Shown here: positions 28,280 to 35,724 of the stretch, piece after piece
Position numbering within the stretch: the first letter of the stretch is position 1
How the letters are laid out: every line of letters begins with the position of its first letter
DNA from: Bacteroidota bacterium
GTDB lineage: Bacteria > Spirochaetota > Spirochaetia > JABMQR01
Assembly (NCBI GenBank): GCA_013202335.1
Contig: JABMQR010000208.1
Coordinates: forward strand, 21,680 to 85,679
Length of the DNA stretch: 64,000 bases
Reading direction: 5' to 3'
The notes under the pieces: model-generated
The model's database searches: none
Told to the model about the DNA's origin: nothing
Seen by the model: the letters and a program-made list of their open reading frames with translations, nothing else
Made by a program: the position numbers and the translations under genes

Positions 28280-28308
28280 TTGCGAAAATGAAAAATAACA
28301 AGTACAAT
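28280..28308 (+). promoter_or_regulatory. Promoter of the zinc-ribbon gene (predicted leaderless)
   Basis: TTGCGA (28280-28285), 17 bases, TACAAT (28303-28308), then 6 bases to an ATG at 28315. The longer frame starting at ATG 28288 would begin inside the promoter, so the promoter decides the start. Confidence 0.6.
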
Positions 28309-28314
28309 ACTGAT

Positions 28315-28602
28315 ATGGCATCATGTTATTTTTGCGGAACACAATTGCCGCACGGAGAAAGAATTTATCGAACCACAATTTGCGCTGATTGCGGGAAACC
28401 CATAAAAATCTGCGTGAACTGCGAATTCTATGATCCCGCAGCACATTATGAGTGCCGGGAAGATATAGGAGAACCTGTTCAGGAAAAAGACACTGCAAAT
28501 TTTTGCGATTACTTCTCCGCCGGGAAAAAAACTCTTGGAAAAAACGGTGAAGACCCCCATAAAAAAGCTGTAGATACATTTAACAGCCTGTTTTCTGACT
28601 GA
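28315..28602 (+). CDS. Small zinc-ribbon protein of unknown function
   Basis: A 95-residue protein with CYFCG, CADCGKPIKICVNC and later cysteines (YECRED, FCDYF): two or more zinc knuckles are likely. The C-terminus is charged. I do not recognise a named family; similar small cysteine-rich proteins occur in treponemes. Start ATG 28315 is chosen from the promoter at 28280-28308; using ATG 28288 would add nine residues (MKNNKYNTD). It lies alone between the maltodextrin operon and the peroxiredoxin. Confidence 0.55.
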   Translation: MASCYFCGTQLPHGERIYRTTICADCGKPIKICVNCEFYDPAAHYECREDIGEPVQEKDTANFCDYFSAGKKTLGKNGEDPHKKAVDTFNSLFSD

Positions 28603-28906
28603 TCAAGAATAAAAATCCCAGATCATTTCTCTGATAATCCTTTTTTACATTGCTGATTCAATCTTTACTATATATATTAGAGAGTGATACAATTTTAATA
28701 ATAAAATATTTATAAAAGTAGTCTGATTCAAATTACAGTTTTGAATTTGAAGTTTTTGATTTATAAGTATTTATTATATTGTAACACTCAATATAAAATC
28801 AAAAACTTGTGATTAATTGGAAGTTCTGTTCAAAGGCTAAAATCAAAGATTTTTTCTTAATAATTTTGAAAGAACCTCAACTAAAATGAGTTGGAAGGAG
28901 ATGCAT
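28603..28906. repeat. AT-rich intergenic region with stacked inverted repeats
   Basis: No gene is visible. Three nested palindromes occur: TTCAAATT (28727-28734) with AATTTGAA (28744-28751); a perfect 13-bp pair AAGTTTTTGATTT (28750-28762) and AAATCAAAAACTT (28796-28808); and inside its loop TATATTG with CAATATA. The last two form a two-tier hairpin of the same plan as at 32780-32841. There is no T-run that would make it a normal terminator. The peroxiredoxin ribosome-binding site GGAAGGAG closes the region. Confidence 0.6.
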
Positions 28907-29368
28907 ATGCTTCAAGAAGGAATAAAAGCCCCGGAGTTTACGCTGCAGAGCGCAAATGGCCTTGATATAAATCTATCCGATTTTATCGGAAAAAAAGTAA
29001 TACTCTATTTTTACCCACGGGATAATACGCCGGGCTGTACAACTGAGGCCTGTGAATTCAGAGATGCCTACGAAGAGTATCAGAATGCCGGTGCCGTTAT
29101 TATCGGTATCAGTCCTGACACCGTTTCAAAACATAAAAGTTTCAGCAGTCAATATGATTTACCCTTTCTTCTCCTCGCGGATACAGAAAAAAAAGTTATT
29201 AAGGCTTTCGGTGCTGAAAAAGTTAAAACCATGGACGGGAATATCACACTGAGCATTCGGCGCTCAACTTTTGTAATTGATGAAGAGGGAACTATTATTA
29301 AAGTATTCCCGACCGTTACCCCAGCTGGACACGCAAAAGAGATCCTGGTATTTATTGACGGGATTTAG
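28907..29368 (+). CDS. bcp: Thioredoxin-dependent peroxiredoxin, BCP type
   Basis: A 153-residue peroxiredoxin that reduces hydroperoxides. PRDNTPGCTTEACEFRD holds the peroxidatic cysteine (TPGCT, about residue 45) and the resolving cysteine five residues later, the atypical 2-Cys arrangement of the BCP/PrxQ branch. C-terminal RRSTFVIDEEGTI is typical. The ATG at 28907 has GGAAGGAG 6 bases upstream; an in-frame ATG at 28886 lies before that site and is not favoured. Cytoplasmic, no signal peptide. Confidence 0.92.
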   Translation: MLQEGIKAPEFTLQSANGLDINLSDFIGKKVILYFYPRDNTPGCTTEACEFRDAYEEYQNAGAVIIGISPDTVSKHKSFSSQYDLPFLLLADTEKKVIKAFGAEKVKTMDGNITLSIRRSTFVIDEEGTIIKVFPTVTPAGHAKEILVFIDGI

Positions 29369-29531
29369 CGCTTTCTTTATCAACTGTAACGAAGCTTGTA
29401 CTATAAAATGAAATTCTAAACTCCATCCCTTCAAAAATATCTGCCTGAACAAATTCAGCGTCTCTCAGCTGCCCTGCAACTATTTCAGACTCATATCTTG
29501 CACTATCGGCAGGGTCTCTTCCAACAGCACC
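29352..29531 (-). pseudogene. Possible decayed coding remnant
   Basis: On the minus strand a 59-codon open stretch without a start codon reads like protein: RDPADSARYESEIVAGQL and AEFVQADIFEGMEFRISF, ending in a TAA that overlaps the end of bcp by 17 bases. Just upstream the same frame continues as DEIGS, stop, KY, stop, GAVG, as if two codons had become stops. I do not recognise the family. It could also be a chance open frame; composition and the ordered mix of residues favour a former gene end. Confidence 0.3.
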
Positions 29532-29836
29532 TCAGTATTTTTAGGATCCAATTTCATCTCTATAATGTACTGATAGAATCTATGCTACCTCTATGGCAGA
29601 GAATAATTTATCCTCAATTTATCTAACAGAGCTTATAGCCCTATGGACTGTTAGCCACCAATGCTGTATTGTCCATAAGGCTGAGCTTGATTACAAACTC
29701 TGAGCTGAGCACAAGCTCTTGCTGATTACAAACTCTGCCAGTATGCAATTAGTTAAGCATACAGAATCAATAAGTAAGATTTTTCTATATTAATTTTAGA
29801 AAAACCTTACTAACCTACAATGAAGGATTTTCTTAC
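29532..29836. other. Intergenic region before typA
   Basis: No gene visible. It has a 15-base direct repeat TGATTACAAACTCTG at 29688-29702 and 29723-29737 (35 bases apart) and a strong hairpin, AGTAAGATTTTTCTA (29773-29787) with TAGAAAAACCTTACT (29797-29811), one mismatch in 15 pairs, ending 25 bases before the typA start. TACAAT at 29816-29821 could be a -10 box. Confidence 0.55.
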
Positions 29837-31663
29837 ATGCCACACAGAATTCGTAACAATGCTATTCGTAATATCGCTATTATCGCACACGTAGACCATG
29901 GTAAAACCACCCTTGTTGATGCAATGTTCAGACAAAGCGGTGTATTCCGTGACGGCCAGCTTATTGAAGATCGGCTCATGGATAACATGGATCTGGAAAG
30001 AGAGCGGGGAATAACCATCTCAGCAAAAAACTGTGCAATCAACTGGAAAAATACAAAAATAAATATTCTCGATACACCAGGCCATGCTGATTTCGGCGGC
30101 GAGGTTGAGAGAGCCCTTTCTATGGTTGATGGAGCTATTCTCCTGGTTGATGCGGCTGAAGGCCCACTGCCCCAGACCAGATTTGTATTAAGCAAGGCAC
30201 TTCAGTCAGGACTTAAACTGCTGGTAGTCATTAATAAGATTGACCGCCCCGACGCACAACCTGAACGCGTCCACGATGAGGTTTTAGAGCTCCTTCTGGA
30301 TCTTGATGCTCATGAGGATCAACTGGACTTTCCCCTGCTGTATGCTATTGGAAAAGACGGAACAGCATCAGCCTCCCTTGACGAACCAGGTACAGATTTA
30401 CGACCACTGTATGATATGATTCTCGAAGAGATACCGGGACCGGTATATCATCCGGAAGAACCCTTCCAGATGCTTGTTTCAGACCTCTCTCATTCAGATT
30501 ACCTGGGCAGACTGGCAATTGGAAAAGTTATTAACGGAACGGTTAAATCGAAAGAAAAACTTATCTGCATGGGAATGCATGACAAAAGAACTCCTCTCAA
30601 TGTATCAAAACTCCAGGTGTACGAAGGGGCTTCCCTTACCGATGCTGAAGAGGTTGGACCAGGAGACATTGCTGTACTGGCCGGAATAAATGATGTACAT
30701 ATTGGTGATACCATTTGTAATAGAGAATTTCCAAAAGCTCTCAAGCGAATAACCATTGATGAACCGACCATTTCTATGCGTTTTAATGCTAACAGCTCTC
30801 CATTTAGCGGGAGAGAAGGCAAATTTGTGCAATCCAGTAAATTGCGGGAACGCCTGCAGCGGGAAGCTCTGAAAAATGTTTCTCTACAGATTGAGGAGCA
30901 GAGCAATTCCGAAGGTATGATCGTGAAAGGCCGTGGTGAATTTCAGATGGTTATTCTAATGGAAACCATGAGGAGAGAGGGCTATGAGTTCTGTGTTGGA
31001 CAGCCCGAAGTTATTTTTCACTATGAAAACGGCAAAAAAATGGAACCGATTGAACATGTATTTGTTGACTGTGAGGAAGCCTATACAGGAATAGTCACAG
31101 AGAAGCTGTCAAAACGAAAAGGAATTTTGACAGCATACATTAATCATGAAAGCGGACGTACCAGACTTGAGTTCAGCATCCCTTCAAGAGGCCTGATTGG
31201 ATATCGTGATGAATTCCTAACTGATACCCGGGGAACCGGACTGATGAACTCTTTTATAAGCGGCAATGAACCTTACCGGGGTGATTTCCCTATTCGTCAA
31301 ACAGGATCCCTTTTAGCTGACCGTCAGGGTGAAGGTGTCCCCTATGCATTATTCAACCTTGAACCCCGAGGACAGCTTTTTATTAAACCGGGTGAGCCGG
31401 TATATGAGGGAATGATTGTCGGTGAACATAACCGTGAAAATGATCTGAATGTAAATCCCTGTAAAACAAAGAAGCTTTCCAATGTCAGGGCTTCAGGAAA
31501 AGATGATGCAGTAACGCTTACTCCCATAATCGCCATGACTCTTGAACGTGCTGTGCAGTTTATTCGGGAAGATGAGATGGTGGAAGTCACACCAAAGTCA
31601 ATAAGAATGAGAAAAACCATCCTTTCAGCCGCTGCCAGAAAACAAAGTGATAAACGTCTCTAG
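29837..31663 (+). CDS. typA: GTP-binding ribosome-associated protein TypA/BipA
   Basis: A 608-residue translational GTPase linked to ribosome assembly and stress or cold adaptation. G1 AHVDHGKTTLVDAM (residues 14-27), switch I with ERGITI, G3 DTPGHADF and G4 NKIDRPDA are intact; the long BipA C-terminal domain with RGLIGYRDEFLTDTRGTGLMN and KPGEPVYEGMIVGEHNRENDL is diagnostic. AAGGA lies 10 bases before the ATG. It ends in a perfect terminator hairpin. Confidence 0.95.
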   Translation: MPHRIRNNAIRNIAIIAHVDHGKTTLVDAMFRQSGVFRDGQLIEDRLMDNMDLERERGITISAKNCAINWKNTKINILDTPGHADFGGEVERALSMVDGAILLVDAAEGPLPQTRFVLSKALQSGLKLLVVINKIDRPDAQPERVHDEVLELLLDLDAHEDQLDFPLLYAIGKDGTASASLDEPGTDLRPLYDMILEEIPGPVYHPEEPFQMLVSDLSHSDYLGRLAIGKVINGTVKSKEKLICMGMHDKRTPLNVSKLQVYEGASLTDAEEVGPGDIAVLAGINDVHIGDTICNREFPKALKRITIDEPTISMRFNANSSPFSGREGKFVQSSKLRERLQREALKNVSLQIEEQSNSEGMIVKGRGEFQMVILMETMRREGYEFCVGQPEVIFHYENGKKMEPIEHVFVDCEEAYTGIVTEKLSKRKGILTAYINHESGRTRLEFSIPSRGLIGYRDEFLTDTRGTGLMNSFISGNEPYRGDFPIRQTGSLLADRQGEGVPYALFNLEPRGQLFIKPGEPVYEGMIVGEHNRENDLNVNPCKTKKLSNVRASGKDDAVTLTPIIAMTLERAVQFIREDEMVEVTPKSIRMRKTILSAAARKQSDKRL

Positions 31664-31682
31664 TCTATATAAAAATAATATC

Positions 31683-31727
31683 AAAGCCCTGTATTTCTGG
31701 ATGTTCAGACATACAGGGCTTTTTTTA
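31683..31727 (+). terminator. Terminator of typA (bidirectional)
   Basis: AAAGCCCTGTAT (31683-31694) pairs perfectly over 12 bp with ATACAGGGCTTT (31711-31722), followed by a T-run to 31727. The A-run on the left lets it also serve the convergent ABC transporter remnant. Confidence 0.9.
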
Positions 31728-32036
31728 ATCCCAGTTAAACACCGCTGAAGCTATTCCCAGAAAAAGTATCATCATTCCTGCCAGTGAAAGAACATTCGGC
31801 AGCAATTCAACCAGTCCCGCACCTTCCAGCATGATGTCCCTCGCTCCCTCAACAAAATGTGTAAGGGGGAATATTTTGGATACCGTCTGCATAATTTTCG
31901 GAGTTTCTTCCAACGAGAAAAAAACCCCGGAAAAAATAATCATAGGGAATGTTACCAGATTCATTAAGCCGCTTGCCAGCTCCTCACTCTTAATTCTCGC
32001 AGCAAAAATCAACCCAAGGGAAATATCAGGTTCCAA
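31725..32036 (-). pseudogene. ABC-2 permease, C-terminal fragment
   Basis: About 103 codons that match only the end of an ABC-2 type permease: SGLMNLVTFPMIIFSGVFFSLEETP, FPLTHFVEGARDIMLEG and two closing transmembrane segments. A complete permease has about 250 or more residues and six membrane helices; the first 60 percent is missing and only a TTG could start this frame. The frame begins inside the last codons of the upstream ATPase, so one deletion appears to have removed the end of the ATPase gene and the start of the permease gene. Function is presumably lost. Confidence 0.75.
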
Positions 32037-32694
32037 AAAAATGTTTATCCAACAGCTTTGCAGGAGTATTACACTCGAGCATCGTTCCTTTGTCCATGAT
32101 CGCTATTTTATCGCAGAGTAACTCAGCCTCTTCCATATAATGGGTGGTGAGAAAAATTGTTTTGTGTTCCGCCTTAATTTTTTTTATCAAATCCCAGAAA
32201 TTCCGACGGGCCTGGGGGTCAAGGCCGGTCGTTGGTTCATCCAGAAAAACTATTTCAGGGTTAGGAATTATTGCCAGTGCCAGCAGCATTCTTTGCCGCT
32301 GCCCTCCGGAGAGTTTCCGATTATCCTGTTTTAGAATATCAGAAAGAGAACAGATTTCAATCAATTCATCCATATCCCGGGGTTCAGAATAGAATGCCCT
32401 GAATAGATCCAGAGTCTCTTTAACGGTGATAAATTCAGGCAGCGCGGTACTCTGAAATTGTATGCCGACTTTTTTCTTAAACTGTTTATCTATAGGTTTC
32501 CCGCGGAAAAGCACCTGTCCGGCATTTGGGGTAAGAATGCCTTCCAGCATCTCAATCGTTGTTGTTTTTCCGGCTCCGTTTGGACCAAGCAGTCCAAAAC
32601 AGGTTCCCTCTTCTACCGCTAAATCAACCGCATCAACCGCAAGCAGCTGTCCATAACTCTTTGATAACTTTCTCGCTTCAAGAATTGCTTTCAT
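32026..32694 (-). CDS. ABC transporter ATPase, 3' end probably truncated
   Basis: A 222-residue nucleotide-binding domain of the CcmA/DrrA-type exporter group. Walker A GPNGAGKTTT (residues 36-45), Q-loop region IQFQSTALPEF, signature LSGGQRQRM, Walker B IVFLDEPTTGLD and the switch histidine in FLTTHYMEEAE are intact, so ATP hydrolysis could persist. The reading frame stops soon after the core, at HFFGT, whereas relatives usually continue for 20-80 residues. A run of seven T residues at the junction separates it from the frame of the permease fragment. The start ATG 32694 follows TAGTAT by 9 bases and has no ribosome-binding site. Confidence 0.75.
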   Translation of the reverse strand: MKAILEARKLSKSYGQLLAVDAVDLAVEEGTCFGLLGPNGAGKTTTIEMLEGILTPNAGQVLFRGKPIDKQFKKKVGIQFQSTALPEFITVKETLDLFRAFYSEPRDMDELIEICSLSDILKQDNRKLSGGQRQRMLLALAIIPNPEIVFLDEPTTGLDPQARRNFWDLIKKIKAEHKTIFLTTHYMEEAELLCDKIAIMDKGTMLECNTPAKLLDKHFFGT

Positions 32695-32737
32695 GCATGA
32701 AACATACTAACGGGATACCAGTTAAGCAAGGAGAATG

Positions 32738-32841
32738 AGGCAATATATAAAAATTTTCAATTTTATATATTGCCTTTTAAAGTTTTTAATTGAAAAAATC
32801 TATATTTTATATAGTAATACTTTATTTTCAATTAAAAACTT
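32738..32841. repeat. Two adjacent long perfect inverted repeats
   Basis: Repeat A: AGGCAATATATAAAA (32738-32752) and its exact complement TTTTATATATTGCCT (32761-32775), 15 bp with an 8-base loop. Repeat B: AAGTTTTTAATTGAAAA (32780-32796) with TTTTCAATTAAAAACTT (32825-32841), 17 bp, whose loop holds a further hairpin CTATAT/ATATAG (32800-32814). They fill the gap between the ABC ATPase start and the end of selD. Repeat B shares its arm and two-tier plan with 28750-28808. Confidence 0.75.
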
Positions 32842-32882
32842 CTGGCTAAGACAAAAGGCAACGCCTTTAGTCCGGTTCCTCT

Positions 32883-33920
32883 TTAAAAAATGAGAGTTAT
32901 TCGTTCTGCATCTTCATTGACTTCACCGATACAAAACGCTTCAGCTCCCCTCTTACGGCACGCTGCAGTAACAGTTTCTTTGTAGGAAGGATCAATGGAA
33001 AAGAGCAGACCACCAGAGGTTTGCGGGTCGAACAGTAAATCAATGATAACCGGATCAGCATCCGCAGCATTGCTCACCATCCACGATCGGAACTCCTTAT
33101 TTCGATAAGTTCCTCCCGGTATATGACCTTCTGCGATATATTCAAGCACATGCGGGAATAAAGGTACTGCATCAACATTGAGTGAAATACCAATTTTTGT
33201 ACCGGATATCATCTCACACAGATGTCCGGCCAAACCGAAACCAGTAACATCAGTACAGGCTGAAACAGGCAGCTCCCGAAGAGCCTCCGCTGCTCCTTTG
33301 TTCAACCGTGACATCGATTTCTCAGCAGCGGAAAGCGCAGATTCAGCGACCTTATCTGCACGAAAAGCTGCATTAATGGTACCTGTTCCAATTGGTTTTG
33401 TCAAAAACAGGATATCCCCCGCTGTAGCGGTGTTATTTAACAGTATACGATCTATATCAACAATCCCGGTTACTGAATAACCGAATTTCGGCTCAGGATC
33501 ATCAATACTGTGACCACCTACAAGAGCAGTTCCTGCCTCTGCAAGAGCATCCAGCCCTCCCTCAGACATACCTCGCAGATAGGAGATATCCAGTGTATCC
33601 TTTGGGAAGCATACAATTCCTACTGCAGTTAGCGGCACTGCCCCGCAAGCGTAGATATCCGACAGCGAATTTGCTGCTGCGATTCTACCGAACATGAATG
33701 GGTCGTCAACAATGGGCGGAAAGAAATCGACAGTCTGTACTATGGCCTGAGTTTCGTTTATCTGATAGATACCGGAATCCTCACTTGTAGTGAAGTCCGC
33801 CAGCAATTCAGGATAATCCGGCTGCCTCAACCCGCAAAGGGCTTTATCAAGAAAACCAGGCCCCAGTTTTGCACCGCAACCTGAAAAACGTGTAAATTTC
33901 GTTAACCTTTCATTTTGCAT
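32883..33920 (-). CDS. selD: Selenophosphate synthase
   Basis: SelD makes selenophosphate from selenide and ATP for selenocysteine or selenouridine. The N-terminal FSGCGAKLGPGFL holds the catalytic cysteine (codon is TGC, not a Sec codon) and lysine; the second cysteine seen in E. coli (GCGCK) is alanine here. ATP-binding blocks include TVDFFPPIVDDPFMFGRIAAANSLSDIYACG, ALVGGHSIDDPEPKFGYSVTG and TDVTGFGLAGHL. GAGGTGA lies before the ATG. No selA, selB, selC or selU gene lies in the window. 345 residues, full length. Confidence 0.95.
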   Translation of the reverse strand: MQNERLTKFTRFSGCGAKLGPGFLDKALCGLRQPDYPELLADFTTSEDSGIYQINETQAIVQTVDFFPPIVDDPFMFGRIAAANSLSDIYACGAVPLTAVGIVCFPKDTLDISYLRGMSEGGLDALAEAGTALVGGHSIDDPEPKFGYSVTGIVDIDRILLNNTATAGDILFLTKPIGTGTINAAFRADKVAESALSAAEKSMSRLNKGAAEALRELPVSACTDVTGFGLAGHLCEMISGTKIGISLNVDAVPLFPHVLEYIAEGHIPGGTYRNKEFRSWMVSNAADADPVIIDLLFDPQTSGGLLFSIDPSYKETVTAACRKRGAEAFCIGEVNEDAERITLIF

Positions 33921-34026
33921 AATTTCATCACCTCATCTGTTTTTGGGTTGTTCCAGGACCTATGTAAGCGTCACAGAATTATCAATACAATATAATAATA
34001 AAATCATCAATCGGGTCAACTGCATC

Positions 34027-34054
34027 TCGACATCTCGTAATTTTACAGTATAAT
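34027..34054 (+). promoter_or_regulatory. Promoter of the GT4 gene (predicted leaderless)
   Basis: TCGACA (34027-34032), 16 bases, TATAAT (34049-34054), then 7 bases to the ATG at 34062. No Shine-Dalgarno sequence. Confidence 0.6.
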
Positions 34055-34061
34055 TCGAAAT

Positions 34062-35372
34062 ATGATTGATTCAGAGCCTTCTCCTTTGCGTATAGCAATA
34101 TTTACTGACTCATTTCTTCCTATGATCAGCGGAGTCGTTACGGCGGTTCTTAATCTTGCAGAAAATCTTGCTGACCGAGGTCACTTTGTTCTGATAGTCA
34201 CATCAGGATCCAGGAAAAGTCAGACCTATAGCCATAACGGGATTCGTGTTGAATACATAGCATCCATCACAGCCCATTTTTATAAAGATTTCAAATGGTC
34301 ATCCCCATTCAGCGTACGAATTCGTGAAATTTGCAGAACAGAACAAATTCAGCTGGTTCATTTTATGACCCCATTCACTGTATCTTTCGTGGGAATCAAT
34401 ATTGCACGAACATTAGGGATTCCCGTTATCGGCACATTCCATACATTCATTTCCGACCCGTCAAATTACCGGCATATAATCAAAGGAAAACTTTTTCATG
34501 TTAAGGAAGAGAGTGTTTGGCAATACTCAAACCTCTACTATAATGCAGCCGATATAAACACCGCTCCGGCGGAGAGCACAAAGCAGGAAATGAAAGAGAA
34601 CGGAAGCAGTGTTGATATCAAAGTAATTTCGAACGGGATCGATCCGGCTATATTTGACAACTCAGATGCTGAATACTTCAAGGAAAAGTTTGTATTAAAC
34701 GGAAAATCCATTCTCTATTTCGGCAGAGTGTCTCAGGATAAGAATATTGAAGTGTTGTTAAAAAGTTTCTTTATTGTACATAAAAACCTTCCGGAAACGA
34801 AACTGCTAATTGTCGGAGATGGTCCCCAACTCAACGAGTTGAAGGATTTCGCATCTAAAGATCCATCCAGCCCAAATATTGTTTTCACTGGTGCTATTCC
34901 TCATGAAGAGTTAATTAAAAGCGGGATATTTGCTGCCTGCGAACTATTTGTGACTGCATCGGTTACCGAAAACCAACCCATAACCATGCTTGAGGTCCAG
35001 GCTAACGGCATCCCCTGCATCGGGTTCAATGTGCGGGGAATTCCCGATCTTGTAATTGATGATGTGAACGGCCGTGTTCTTCCCAGAGATGATTATGAAG
35101 AGATGGCAAAAGCTGTAATCATGATTTTGAAGGATCCTGAACTATACCATCGGTATGTTAAAGGCACCAAAACTGAGGTTCGGAAACACCTGATGCCTAG
35201 TGTGATAGAGGAGTGGGAACGATTCTATCTGGATGTGATTGACAGGTATTCACAAGGAGAATTCCCCGTAAAAAACCGTATACACCTCACACAGATATTC
35301 GCTATGCTGAAAGAGATAAAGATACATTTATACTCTAGTTCAGCTGCTGGTGCCGATCCAACCGAAAGATGA
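34062..35372 (+). CDS. GT4-family glycosyltransferase
   Basis: A 436-residue GT-B glycosyltransferase. The N-terminal domain opens with RIAIFTDSFLPMISGVVTAVLNLAENL, and the donor-binding half shows YFGRVSQDKNIEVLL and ELFVTASVTENQPITMLEVQANGIPCIGF, where the conserved E-x7-E motif lies. This arrangement is close to diglucosyl-diacylglycerol and mannosyl transferases that act on lipids at the inner face of the membrane; the acceptor is an inference. The last codons (PTER) and the TGA stop lie in the left end of a repeat-like element (35362-35503), so the C-terminus may have been replaced. Confidence 0.82.
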   Translation: MIDSEPSPLRIAIFTDSFLPMISGVVTAVLNLAENLADRGHFVLIVTSGSRKSQTYSHNGIRVEYIASITAHFYKDFKWSSPFSVRIREICRTEQIQLVHFMTPFTVSFVGINIARTLGIPVIGTFHTFISDPSNYRHIIKGKLFHVKEESVWQYSNLYYNAADINTAPAESTKQEMKENGSSVDIKVISNGIDPAIFDNSDAEYFKEKFVLNGKSILYFGRVSQDKNIEVLLKSFFIVHKNLPETKLLIVGDGPQLNELKDFASKDPSSPNIVFTGAIPHEELIKSGIFAACELFVTASVTENQPITMLEVQANGIPCIGFNVRGIPDLVIDDVNGRVLPRDDYEEMAKAVIMILKDPELYHRYVKGTKTEVRKHLMPSVIEEWERFYLDVIDRYSQGEFPVKNRIHLTQIFAMLKEIKIHLYSSSAAGADPTER

Positions 35373-35503
35373 CGTTTTGAGACAAGGCGAAGGAAAGCTG
35401 ACTTCCTGTCAGTTTACAATGAGTACATTGATTTGGAGTTTGCTGCATGCAAATGAGCATTTCGAGCATTTTTTCAACGTAGTAACAGAGCGTCAGATAA
35501 AGG
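35362..35503. repeat. Repeat-like element at the end of the GT4 gene
   Basis: The stretch starts CCGAAAGATGACG and ends CGTCAGATAAAGG, imperfect inverted ends, and has an internal CTGAC/GTCAG hairpin (35398-35412). The wording GACGTTTTGAGACAAGG and CAACGTAGTAACAGAGCGTC resembles a hairpin-type intergenic repeat I know from several bacterial phyla (recollection, not a search result). The GT4 stop codon is inside its left end. Confidence 0.4.
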
Positions 35504-35724
35504 TTGGCACAACACTAACCCTATAAAACCCATCATTCTGCAGCTCCCAAATAGTTATATAGCACCCTTCCTCTACAATCTTTTCCCCTGAATCATTTAT
35601 ATATTCCCGAGTGTTTATACCCATCATCTAAATATTGGGATGATATTTGGAAATTTACGGCAATTCACCTTACACAAGTTAACACTCATGGTATTATATG
35701 CAGAATTAAAGATGAGGAGTATTC
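35504..35724. other. Intergenic region before the GH172 gene
   Basis: No gene visible. TTACAC (35670-35675), 16 bases and TATTAT (35692-35697) form a plausible promoter for the gene at 35725, whose ribosome-binding site is GAGGAG. An ATCATC/GATGAT inverted repeat lies near 35623-35645. Confidence 0.5.

Noticed and set aside
32883..33920. Possible selenocysteine in SelD
   Set aside because: The catalytic codon is TGC, a normal cysteine; no in-frame TGA or SECIS-like hairpin is seen.
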